Both the position numbers and the translations under genes were made by a program. Of a DNA stretch of 64,000 bases, positions 57,933-64,000 are shown piece after piece (the first letter of the stretch is position 1; every line of letters begins with the position of its first letter). The stretch lies in contig OX381718.1 in assembly GCA_947462335.1 (NCBI GenBank), positions 37,602,976-37,666,975 of the forward strand, written 5' to 3'. The notes under the pieces are model-generated. The model had not been told where the DNA came from. It did no database searches and saw only the letters and a program-made list of their open reading frames with translations. This DNA is from Harmothoe impar. Taxonomy: Eukaryota; Annelida; Polychaeta; Phyllodocida; Polynoidae.

Positions 57933-58343
57933 CTACCGTTTGACAGCTGATCCTATGAGACTAGTAATAAGTGGTAGTGCTACACCCAGTAGTGCACCTA
58001 TGAAGCCACCTTTCTGCTGTAGTATTCGTCTCTTAGCTATGACAGTAATCTTAGGTTTTGTTATAGCTCTCAGCTGTTTCTTGTACGGCGATAACTTCTT
58101 GACTGCGTGAACTGAGTTCGGTGTCAAGGTTTTGTTCATTACATTGACACATATGACACTCATTAGTCTGATCACTTCTTCACTGAGACCTCTCACTAAA
58201 TGTTGACAGTCTGTAGTACTACATTTAGCTATATGTTTCAACAGAGAGTAATGACGACGTAAAGAAACTAACTTTTGGTAGTAAGCACTTCTCTGACGGC
58301 GCTTAAGACTCTCAGCACGCTTACTCTTAGTACTGCCCTTCAT
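57933..58343 (-). CDS. Small basic protein with C-terminal hydrophobic tail, pVI-like
   Basis: 136 residues from MKGSTKSKRAES. This ATG overlaps the stop of the packaging ATPase gene as ATGA, a coupled-translation arrangement, so I prefer it to the start 15 codons upstream. It is strongly basic with a conserved-looking KRRILQQKGG followed by FIGALLGVALPLITSLIG, a membrane-active helix, and ends SAVKR. Polinton and adintovirus genomes commonly carry a protein with this basic-plus-hydrophobic C-terminus, proposed as an analogue of adenovirus pVI. The membrane-disruption role is inference. Confidence 0.7.
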   Translation of the reverse strand: MKGSTKSKRAESLKRRQRSAYYQKLVSLRRHYSLLKHIAKCSTTDCQHLVRGLSEEVIRLMSVICVNVMNKTLTPNSVHAVKKLSPYKKQLRAITKPKITVIAKRRILQQKGGFIGALLGVALPLITSLIGSAVKR

Positions 58344-59029
58344 TTCTTCTGCTTTTTCCCAGTAGGAATGAATACTACGCTGTTCCAAGGTGTTGTTATA
58401 CTGTTCCTCACTCGCAAGTTGTCAGGTGTGCTCTGCTTACAGTCCAACACTATGTATGAGTGTTTAGCTGTAGTCTCTTTGTTATATACCTGAGTCAAGA
58501 AAGATGGTTGCGCTGGGAAAGCTTGTCTAGATATATAACTTATCTGACTCATATCTCGAGGGTTTTTAAAAATAACTAGATAATGACTGTTCAAACTGAG
58601 AGTCCTGAAGTCTTTGTTAGCAAAGAATAAGTTCTGAGTAATGAATATTACATTCATGTTCATATGATGAGAACCTTTGATGAAGAGGTCTTTAGCTATA
58701 GGTGCATATTCCGGGTCTAACAAGTCGTCTATGATGAGCATCGAGTGTTTACTAGTATCTCGACTAGAGTTGAAAAGTTCATCTCTTGTAAGAAGACCTT
58801 CGTTGAATTTCACACCTGCACTTTTCAACTTTTCAAACTCTGCTTGCCACTGGCTGTAGCAGTAAGTTATATCGTGTACTTCAGGTGTGACGAGAGTCTT
58901 CACGTTATTTATCACTTCGAATACTAGACGACTCTTACCACACGATGTAGGTCCAGCTATTAGCATAGTGAAAGGTGACTGTAGTCTAGGATCGAATTCA
59001 ACAGATTCCACAGTGCTAGAGACGTCCAT
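58340..59029 (-). CDS. FtsK/HerA-type genome-packaging ATPase
   Basis: 229 residues, the usual compact size for Polinton packaging ATPases (A32-like). Walker A GPTSCGKS at 26-33, Walker B MLIIDDL at 97-103, and the sensor segment VIFITQN ending at 133 are all present in order. It powers DNA loading into the capsid. It begins 13 bases after the stop of the death-fold gene and ends in an ATGA overlap with the next gene, so all three probably share a transcript. No break. Confidence 0.92.
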   Translation of the reverse strand: MDVSSTVESVEFDPRLQSPFTMLIAGPTSCGKSRLVFEVINNVKTLVTPEVHDITYCYSQWQAEFEKLKSAGVKFNEGLLTRDELFNSSRDTSKHSMLIIDDLLDPEYAPIAKDLFIKGSHHMNMNVIFITQNLFFANKDFRTLSLNSHYLVIFKNPRDMSQISYISRQAFPAQPSFLTQVYNKETTAKHSYIVLDCKQSTPDNLRVRNSITTPWNSVVFIPTGKKQKK

Positions 59030-59042
59030 CTTAGTGCAGTGA

Positions 59043-59729
59043 TCAGACGAGAGTGGTCAATACTGGAGTGACACAGCTCACTTTTATGTCTTTGGGTACA
59101 GCTGCATACAACCCTTGAACATACATTGCGACGTCGCTGCGACCCATGTCGTCTTGCAACACTTTCATCAGAGCCATAGGCTCAGACGTCTCGTTGTACT
59201 TCCAAGCTCTCAGCACTTCATAGACAGGGTTCTTGACAGTTCTGTCAGAAGGCACAGGTTGAGAGATGAAAGCTAGTTCATGAGAAGTCAACCCTAAGTA
59301 GATCCCTATGGTCTTCCAGTCTCTAGGGCAGAGCTCAGCTAAAAGAGAGAAATATTTCTGCACTTTCCACTCCATGTCTCCACTCTCTAAGCCATCCCAC
59401 ATGTCATGCTTGTCCATGTACTCACCTGAGAATTGGATGAGGTCCATACGGTAAGATTCTTCCAAGGCGTCTGCTAGTTCCTTCCACCTAGTAGTACAAC
59501 TTTTCTGGTACCAAGTAGTGAACATTTCTCTAGCTTGAGTTATGACACTTCTCTCACAACTGAGATATCCCATGTCCTTCAAGTTCACTTTGAGGTATGA
59601 ACCTAACCGTATGTAATCTGATGTCGGCAACTTACTACTTATTTTCAGTAGCATAGCGTCTGGTAAGTATCCTAACGGCTCTCCTTTGAAGAATGATGAT
59701 ACAGGTACTACTAAATTGAAATCTGCCAT
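59043..59729 (-). CDS. Putative tandem death-domain protein encoded by Polinton 2
   Basis: 228 residues in two similar halves, each with the look of a death-fold domain. First unit, about 22-100: LLKISSKLPTSDYIRLGSYL, then AREMFTTWYQ and WKELADALEES. Second unit, about 125-208: YFSLLAELCPRDWKTIGIYL, then ELAFISQ, YEVLRAWKYN and LMKVLQDDMGRSDVA. The repeated order (W/Y-x-x-LG/IG, an E/D-x-x-x-I step, then M/L-x-x-W, then L-x-x-x-L) is the classic death-domain pattern. Such domains assemble apoptotic and innate-immune adaptors, so a viral copy could act as a decoy or scaffold; that is inference. It is the first gene of the capsid block, behind a TATA box, 13 bases ahead of the ATPase. No enzymatic domain, signal peptide or membrane segment is seen. 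Another all-helical fold cannot be excluded. Confidence 0.6.
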   Translation of the reverse strand: MADFNLVVPVSSFFKGEPLGYLPDAMLLKISSKLPTSDYIRLGSYLKVNLKDMGYLSCERSVITQAREMFTTWYQKSCTTRWKELADALEESYRMDLIQFSGEYMDKHDMWDGLESGDMEWKVQKYFSLLAELCPRDWKTIGIYLGLTSHELAFISQPVPSDRTVKNPVYEVLRAWKYNETSEPMALMKVLQDDMGRSDVAMYVQGLYAAVPKDIKVSCVTPVLTTLV

Positions 59730-59807
59730 GATGAGTGAGTGTGTGAAGGAGTAGACAGGCAGGTAGGTAGGTAGAGCGTTGTATGGGGTGTTGTAGGTTA
59801 GGGAGAG

Positions 59808-59817
59808 CTTTTATATA
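59808..59817 (-). promoter_or_regulatory. TATA box of the capsid block
   Basis: TATATAAAAG on the minus strand, about 80-90 bases upstream of the death-fold gene's ATG. It sits in a small dyad (AGAGCT…AGCTCT). A transcript starting about 25-30 bases downstream would have a short leader containing CTACCTACCTACC. Confidence 0.65.
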
Positions 59818-59865
59818 GCTCTTTAGACTAGAATACGTAGGGAAATCGTGTAAAGAGTATGCAAA

Positions 59866-59886
59866 ACGTTCTGAGTTCGAACTCCT
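59866..59886 (+). other. tRNA-like box-B sequence in Polinton 2
   Basis: ACGTTCTGAGTTCGAACTCC resembles a tRNA T-arm (GAGTTCGAACTC) and closely matches ACGTTCTGGGTTCGAACCC in element 1. GTAGGGAAAT upstream also has a counterpart there (GTAGAAATT). No complete cloverleaf could be drawn. The next 100 bases are C-rich and hold no gene. Confidence 0.4.
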
Positions 59887-60014
59887 CGCCCCCCTATCTA
59901 TTTCACACTAGAGGGGTGCCCCCACCCCATACACCCTATGCTAATACTATACACACCCCCCACCCCACCCAACTCTATACGATGCACTAACGTTTCACTT
60001 TTTTATCAGAGTGT

Positions 60015-60668
60015 TTACAATAACATTCTGAGCGCTAAACCACTACGATGAGGGGACGTTGTAATATCACGCTCCCACTGACTTAAATAAGTTTTAACTC
60101 TGTGTCTGTCTGCTTCAGTGTAACGTTCTAGATACGTATCTGGGATTTTGAAAATGTCTTCTACTTTCAAATCTGAACGACCTGCTAAGTTCCTTTGAAG
60201 CCGACAACCTAGCATGTCTATGATACTCTCTAACAAGTAATGTGTCGGCATGTCTTGATTAGAGTGGTACTGAGGATGATGAGGGTTGTTTGCGTAGTGA
60301 TGTTTCAGCGCTGATTCCCACATTGCAAGGTGGTCAGAGTTCTTGAGAGGTTTTGAACTCTTAAGGCGGCCAAACTTCCACCCGTATCCAACAGCTTCTA
60401 CAGCTGAAAACTTAGACAAGTCATGCTTCATTATCAACTTGTCTATACATTTAGCTTCACTCTCATTGAAGCTATCACTTAGCAGAACCCAAGTGTAATA
60501 CAACCATTTCCTATGCTCTAAAGTCTGTTTGAAATGATTGAAAATGTACTGTAAAGTTTTTACAGTGCATGTGACAGACTCTTTTCTTTCACACACATAC
60601 TGTAATACTAACTCGTCTTCAGGGTATCTAGCTTTAACTAGCGTGTAGAGGTCGTGAGCTGTCTTCAT
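60015..60668 (-). CDS. DUF5662-like HD/HH-motif protein
   Basis: 217 residues, probably helical throughout. Motifs in the middle are MKHDLSKFSAVEAVGYGW (about 80-97), then ALKHHYANNPHHPQYH (about 120-136) and YLLESIIDMLG. The pattern H-D-x-SKF…E…Y followed by HH-x-x-N-x-HHP is what I associate with DUF5662, a family seen in phages and large DNA viruses. Clustered His/Asp residues suggest a metal site as in HD-type hydrolases, but no activity is established. It has its own TATA sequence (60717-60722) about 50 bases upstream. It looks intact. Confidence 0.6.
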   Translation of the reverse strand: MKTAHDLYTLVKARYPEDELVLQYVCERKESVTCTVKTLQYIFNHFKQTLEHRKWLYYTWVLLSDSFNESEAKCIDKLIMKHDLSKFSAVEAVGYGWKFGRLKSSKPLKNSDHLAMWESALKHHYANNPHHPQYHSNQDMPTHYLLESIIDMLGCRLQRNLAGRSDLKVEDIFKIPDTYLERYTEADRHRVKTYLSQWERDITTSPHRSGLALRMLL

Positions 60669-60716
60669 GATGACGTTGAAAGGTCGTTTGAATGAGTGAG
60701 TGCACTTACACGACCC

Positions 60717-60722
60717 TATATA
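60717..60722 (-). promoter_or_regulatory. TATA box of the DUF5662-like gene
   Basis: TATATA within GAGTATATAGGG on the minus strand, about 50 bases before the ATG at 60668. Confidence 0.5.
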
Positions 60723-60811
60723 CTCTGAGTGATTTATGACTTGACAACTAACCGTTTAAAACACAGTGTGCATGTAAAATTTTTAAGAAGTAGAGTGACA
60801 GTTTGAAGGGG

Positions 60812-60834
60812 GGTCTCTCAATATATGAGAGACC
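60812..60834. other. Perfect 9-bp hairpin (GGTCTCTCA…TGAGAGACC)
   Basis: A 9-bp perfect stem with a 5-base ATATA loop lies between the 3' end of the 230-residue gene and the promoter of the DUF5662-like gene. It is about 45 bases past the AATAAA at 60877-60882 in the minus direction. It could be a 3'-end or regulatory structure; the role is unknown. Confidence 0.55.
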
Positions 60835-60876
60835 AGAGTTAGTTTGTTAGTACACCTATACCTTTTTTTCACTTTT

Positions 60877-60882
60877 TTTATT
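60877..60882 (-). terminator. Polyadenylation signal of the 230-residue gene
   Basis: AATAAA on the minus strand, about 50 bases past the stop at 60930, in a T/A-rich stretch. Confidence 0.45.
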
Positions 60883-60929
60883 TTTTTGTGAAGCATCTAA
60901 TAGACTATTGGTCAAGGTTTTTTTTTTCA

Positions 60930-61622
60930 TCAGTTAGGGGAGAAGGATTGAGTTGGAAAGGCTGTCACCAGTTCATACAAGACTCCTTGGCACAGTAGAG
61001 TAGGGTTTTGACAACGTTGTACAACTACTCTTACAACGTGACAACACCCGTTTGCATTGTGTCCAATCTCAGTCTTGTATGCTCTTTCATACAAAAACCG
61101 ATCTGAAGAGTATTTAGCACGTGTTATCTTGTCAGGAGCTGATACTGTGTGCTTGATTAAGCCATGTACCATACTCGTAGAGATGAACACGGAATTTCCC
61201 AGCTGGTGTGATTCGAGCTGATTAATTTTGAAGTAGGGTTTCGTCCTACATTTTTGAAAGTTGATAGCTGAAGCTACTACACTATGAGAAGTTACACTGT
61301 GTTGTAACTTAGAAACTAGCGGTAACACGTTACTCACTACTTCAGATTGAGTAGCTTTCCCAGTAGAACTAGTTATGAACTTCTTGAGAGAAGGACTACT
61401 AGCATTTATGGGAGTCGTGTTGTTATGCAGAAAACAATTTGAAAAATCTAAATTTGGAGGTATGTAACTATCTCTGATGTACTCTTCAGGACAATATCTG
61501 AACAACTGCTTTTCCTCACCAGTCTCTACTCCACTCTTGACGTCTGAAATGAACTCCCAAACTGACCGCTTGTGTTTAGTGCTGAGTGAAATCGGTAGAG
61601 GTGTACAAGCTGCACTGGACAT
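60930..61622 (-). CDS. Unrecognised 230-residue Polinton 2 protein
   Basis: I do not recognise this protein. The first 40 residues are hydrophilic; an amphipathic stretch follows (SEVVSNVLPLVSKLQHSV). The C-terminal half looks like a compact alpha/beta domain: YFKINQLESHQLGNSVFIST, SDRFLYERAYKTEIG, CCHVVRVVVQRCQN and LCQGVLYELVTAFP. No signal peptide, membrane helix or metal cluster is evident, although the CC and late Cys residues stand out. It is probably an accessory or early gene because it lies outside the capsid block, next to the divergent regulatory region. The frame is unbroken. Confidence 0.65.
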   Translation of the reverse strand: MSSAACTPLPISLSTKHKRSVWEFISDVKSGVETGEEKQLFRYCPEEYIRDSYIPPNLDFSNCFLHNNTTPINASSPSLKKFITSSTGKATQSEVVSNVLPLVSKLQHSVTSHSVVASAINFQKCRTKPYFKINQLESHQLGNSVFISTSMVHGLIKHTVSAPDKITRAKYSSDRFLYERAYKTEIGHNANGCCHVVRVVVQRCQNPTLLCQGVLYELVTAFPTQSFSPN

Positions 61623-62364
61623 GTTGTCTCAGAGCTGCTCAGTTTGAATCTGATCACAGCCGGTTGTTTTCAACGTACACTAATCGTTTCCCCCACCCTC
61701 TCTAGAAAAGTAGTGTTCACAAATTAACTCACTTGAACGAAAATCTTTCAAATAAACGTCAAGAAGAAAATGTAAACTTCACCTTCAAACTTGTCAATCA
61801 TATAATAAGTTAAAAAAAAAATTTAGACTGTATTTATATTTTTTCATCTTGAAAAGTGTAGTATAAGATACAGCATTCATGAACGTACCTTTTATGTTGC
61901 AACGCCCCATCCAGCTGACAGCCACTGTGCTATCTGAATAGAGTTCACATTTCCAACTGTTGTTTTTCAACTTTTTGTTTTGCTCTCCGCAGAAGCACCA
62001 GTCTGTTATGGGTTATCCCGTGCTTATTTATGTAGTGTGGTTGATAAAGATACATTGTATCTAAACTCAGCCTAGTGCTTTACTATAGTGACATGTGCGT
62101 ATAATTGTCGTACAATAACAATTAGAGATGAAATATGAAAAAAATGTCAGACGTCAAATGTTCGTCTATTGTCGTTCAACAAACGTGTGACAACGTTTGA
62201 CAATCGTTCTCAGTAAAATTAGTATATATACCCCTTGATTTGCTCAGTTGAAATCAAACCGCTCCTGAGCTGCTCAACTGTGACGACTACTCTACTCTAC
62301 ACCTGCCACTCTACACGCTGCCTCTACTTTTCAACTTCTACAAAACTAACTGTTTTAGTTTAGG
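61623..62364. promoter_or_regulatory. Divergent regulatory region
   Basis: 742 bases between two divergently transcribed genes. A TATATATA box (62223-62230) precedes the plus-strand gene by about 140 bases. CTGAGCTGCTCA-type sequence occurs near both gene starts (CAGAGCTGCTCAGTTTGA at about 61628 and CTGAGCTGCTCAACTG at about 62265). A run of GACAACGTTTGACAATCGTT-like repeats (62150-62210) may be a factor-binding cluster. No open frame of note. Confidence 0.5.
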
Positions 62365-63261
62365 ATGCGGTCTGCTGGCAACAAGAGCTCTAAGAAGAGT
62401 TCTAAAGTAGCTAAGAGCAAGAACTTAGTTCTGGACGTTTCTGTGGAGATACCTCCTACAGTGAGCAATGAAGTACAGTGGATTCATCGTCCAAGTACAC
62501 CTGAAGAGCAGAGTGCAGCTATCTTGGGGTTACATCACGATCTGGACTGCATGCTGGCTCCTTCCACTGGCGTACTGGACCGTGATGTATCTACGTCAGC
62601 ACCAGCTTTGAGCTCTACAAGCTTCAGCAACCCTGAACCACCCCAAGATGTCCTCACTTACCAGACCCTGTCACACGTCATGCCCGTGGGCCGAGGCAAT
62701 GGAGCTCTTCCCACTGCCGCTACTCCTCCAGTCATCATCGACTTGACTGGTGATGAGATACTTCGACCCAGTACGCCAATCGTCATCGACTTGACAGAGG
62801 ACGAAGTAGAAGAAGGTGAAATCATCGGGCACGACTTGAATGAAGTACTAGATGAGTGGTTCCAGAAAGCTGAAGCTGAAGGACGCTGTGCGCCACCTTC
62901 CTCACCTGTCACTACAGCTGTACCAGCCGACATTGTAGTGAGGGATAGTGCCGGGGCCGTCATCACTCCTGGCTTGACCGACACTGTCGTCGTCATCAAC
63001 GGGGAAGCTACAGTAGTCACGGATGAGTACTACTCAAGAGTAGTAGGTGACACAAGTGGTGAAGTGAATCCTCCCAAGGGCGTGACGACTGCTACTAAAA
63101 GAGGTCCATCTCCACAGATTCAGCCAGAAGCAGTTGTTGAAAAAAAAAAGAAGCGAAAGTACACCAAGAGTGTGGCTACTGTAGCTGCAGCTGCTGCACG
63201 TGCTGCAAAGGCTGGTGTGGGAAGTAACACCGAGGAATGGATCCAAGAAAGTTGGGTCTAA
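62365..63261 (+). CDS. Protein with tandem SUMO-interacting motifs and a nuclear-localisation segment
   Basis: 298 residues, mostly disordered. Near residue 125 is PPVIIDLTGDE and about 17 residues later TPIVIDLTEDEVEEGE. Both are textbook SUMO-interacting motifs (V/I-I/V-D-L-T followed by acidic residues), spaced as in proteins that bind poly-SUMO chains. A basic stretch (KKKKRKYTK) near residue 258 should act as a nuclear-localisation signal. No RING finger or other enzyme domain is visible, so this is a SUMO reader, not a complete SUMO-targeted ubiquitin ligase. A likely target is PML-like bodies or SUMOylated host factors (inference). It is the only plus-strand gene in the element within the window and has its own TATA box. 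Its 3' end overlaps the next open frame. Confidence 0.75.
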   Translation: MRSAGNKSSKKSSKVAKSKNLVLDVSVEIPPTVSNEVQWIHRPSTPEEQSAAILGLHHDLDCMLAPSTGVLDRDVSTSAPALSSTSFSNPEPPQDVLTYQTLSHVMPVGRGNGALPTAATPPVIIDLTGDEILRPSTPIVIDLTEDEVEEGEIIGHDLNEVLDEWFQKAEAEGRCAPPSSPVTTAVPADIVVRDSAGAVITPGLTDTVVVINGEATVVTDEYYSRVVGDTSGEVNPPKGVTTATKRGPSPQIQPEAVVEKKKKRKYTKSVATVAAAAARAAKAGVGSNTEEWIQESWV

Positions 63262-63853
63262 GCTGGCTAACTTCCGCATAGTCCCTTTGACTGGTGAGAA
63301 GTGGCCTAGTCGGTTTGGTTTCCCATCTCAACAAGCCGAAGGTAGCATTGTTCCTGACCAACTCTTCTACCCACCTGGGGATACATGCACGCTGCTTGAA
63401 GTATACAAGCTCCCCTTCATCAGTGGCGTCTCAATAAGGCAATATTTGAACAAGCCTTACGAGAGGCGCGTCAACTTACGGGCAAACGACTTCAGAGGGC
63501 TCTTCTACCAGAGCAAATCTATCATAGAGAACTATGACAGGATTAAAGAAGAAGCCAAGAAAGGAGCGCCAGCAGTCCCGAACTATCTGAACTACTTAGA
63601 CAACCCTGTCAAACACACAGGTGTCTTAGTCAACCTCTACAGGGGACAACCTAAGATCCACATCGGAACGTCGTCGTACGTGGAAGAAATGGATAAAGCG
63701 CTGCCGGCAGGTCGAGCAACAACAAGCCCAATACACTGTGGGTACACGGTGACTGTCAACACGATCAAAGACATACTGGAACGTGTTGGGCCGATGCTGG
63801 AGAGTGACAAGAACTTTTACAGAGGTGTTACCACTTGCGATGAGACTGATTAG
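63185..63853 (+). CDS. Unrecognised open frame without an early ATG
   Basis: About 222 sense codons, open from just after an in-frame TAG (63182-63184) to TAG at 63853. It overlaps the end of the SUMO-motif gene in another frame. The first Met is deep in the frame (in YVEEMDKALP), while convincing protein sequence begins much earlier (KLANFRIVPLTGEKWPSRF, DQLFYPPGDTCTLLEVYKL). It is therefore probably entered by splicing, by a frameshift between 63185 and 63261, or it reflects a lesion. An acceptor-like ctgcag|CTG at 63190 would give this frame. A consensus donor (TAG|GTGAGTG) follows immediately at the stop. No family recognised; it could be the N-terminal part of a replication protein. Confidence 0.55.
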   Translation: MQLLHVLQRLVWEVTPRNGSKKVGSKLANFRIVPLTGEKWPSRFGFPSQQAEGSIVPDQLFYPPGDTCTLLEVYKLPFISGVSIRQYLNKPYERRVNLRANDFRGLFYQSKSIIENYDRIKEEAKKGAPAVPNYLNYLDNPVKHTGVLVNLYRGQPKIHIGTSSYVEEMDKALPAGRATTSPIHCGYTVTVNTIKDILERVGPMLESDKNFYRGVTTCDETD

Positions 63854-63933
63854 GTGAGTGCTCAACAATTAAATTACATCAGTTGTAAGGTTCCTCAACA
63901 CTGTATTGATAGGGCTGTAAATTCTTTGCATTA

Positions 63934-63934
<1 letters not shown>

Positions 63935-63968
<34 letters not shown>

Positions 63969-63969
63969 G
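63935..63969. repeat. (CTGT)n microsatellite
   Basis: About nine tandem CTGT units inside Polinton 2, about 80 bases past the last open frame. Confidence 0.95.
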
Positions 63970-64000
63970 CTTGTTTGTTAGTGAGTATGTTTTAGTGGAA

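Larger units (their letters stand above)
51580..64000. mobile_element. Polinton/Maverick (adintovirus-like) element 2, right end outside window
   Basis: The inferred left terminus AGTAGTATATAGGAGC shares its first eight bases with element 1. The first 400 bases use the same kinds of site as element 1's repeats (CCAATCAGA, GGAAGTGACC, repeated CACGTG). Ten minus-strand genes from 59729 to 51987 are packed with gaps of 0-14 bases or short overlaps, and every capsid, maturation, packaging and integration gene is unbroken. To the right are two more minus-strand genes and a plus-strand gene with an adjoining open frame. The protein-primed B-family polymerase typical of the group is absent and expected past 64000. 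An intact gene set suggests recent insertion or continued selection. Confidence 0.9.

Noticed and set aside
60930..61622. Calling the 230-residue protein an ADP-ribosyltransferase-like enzyme
   Set aside because: A VFISTSM stretch was suggestive, but no other signature residues could be placed, so it stays unrecognised.
62658..63361. Minus-strand frames opposite the SUMO-motif gene
   Set aside because: Antisense shadows; composition reflects the disordered Ser/Thr/Pro-rich protein on the plus strand.

Overview
The window is animal nuclear DNA, not prokaryotic. Coding sequence is sparse and intron-split, splice sites follow GT/AG rules, homopolymer and microsatellite tracts are common, and small inverted-repeat transposons are dense. 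One host gene is a nicotinic acetylcholine receptor with the classic 45-bp and 110-bp exons; another is a single-exon type II Golgi glycosyltransferase. The many palindromic MITEs, C/G homopolymers and intact Polintons suggest a marine invertebrate, possibly a lancelet or another invertebrate deuterostome. Species assignment is inference and cannot be settled from the sequence alone.

Layout. 1-32 kb holds no convincing complete gene. It contains a degenerate ~335-bp tandem array, a ~1.2-kb minisatellite (8.2-9.4 kb), a LINE reverse-transcriptase fragment (12.7 kb), two adjacent large inverted-repeat elements (17.7-24.6 kb), and MITEs whose target-site duplications can be read directly: 8 bp (CTCAGATG), TTAA and TAA. 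A dispersed palindromic MITE family recurs at least a dozen times. 32.6-33.6 kb encodes a GT32-like, DXD-containing glycosyltransferase on the plus strand. From 37.5 to 51.4 kb, on the minus strand, lie the eight 3'-most exons of an alpha-type nicotinic receptor subunit; their phases agree across all seven junctions.

Two Polinton/Maverick (adintovirus-like) elements interrupt that receptor gene. Element 1 (40716-50105) is a complete 9,390-bp, apparently non-autonomous copy with ~0.63-kb terminal inverted repeats and a perfect 6-bp target duplication GACAGC; it sits in the intron between the 110-bp and 175-bp exons. Element 2 starts at 51580 with the same terminal signature (AGTAGTAT) and runs off the window. 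It carries an undamaged gene set: coiled-coil protein, adenain-type protease, double jelly-roll major capsid protein, pX-like basic protein, penton-like minor capsid protein, chromodomain integrase, a conserved GSNI-motif protein, a pVI-like small protein and a packaging ATPase, all in one compact minus-strand block. The DNA polymerase is not in the window and is predicted to the right.

The most interesting part is the accessory set of element 2. A protein that looks like two tandem death-fold domains is the first gene of the capsid block, directly behind a TATA box. To its right are a DUF5662-like HD/HH-motif protein and an unrecognised 230-residue protein. On the opposite strand is a protein with two strong SUMO-interacting motifs and a basic nuclear-localisation segment. 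An open frame immediately after it has no usable early ATG, so it must be reached by splicing, frameshifting or through a lesion. Together these suggest an endogenous virus with its own host-signalling toolkit (death-fold assembly and SUMO/PML pathways). Those functions are inferences from motifs read by eye.
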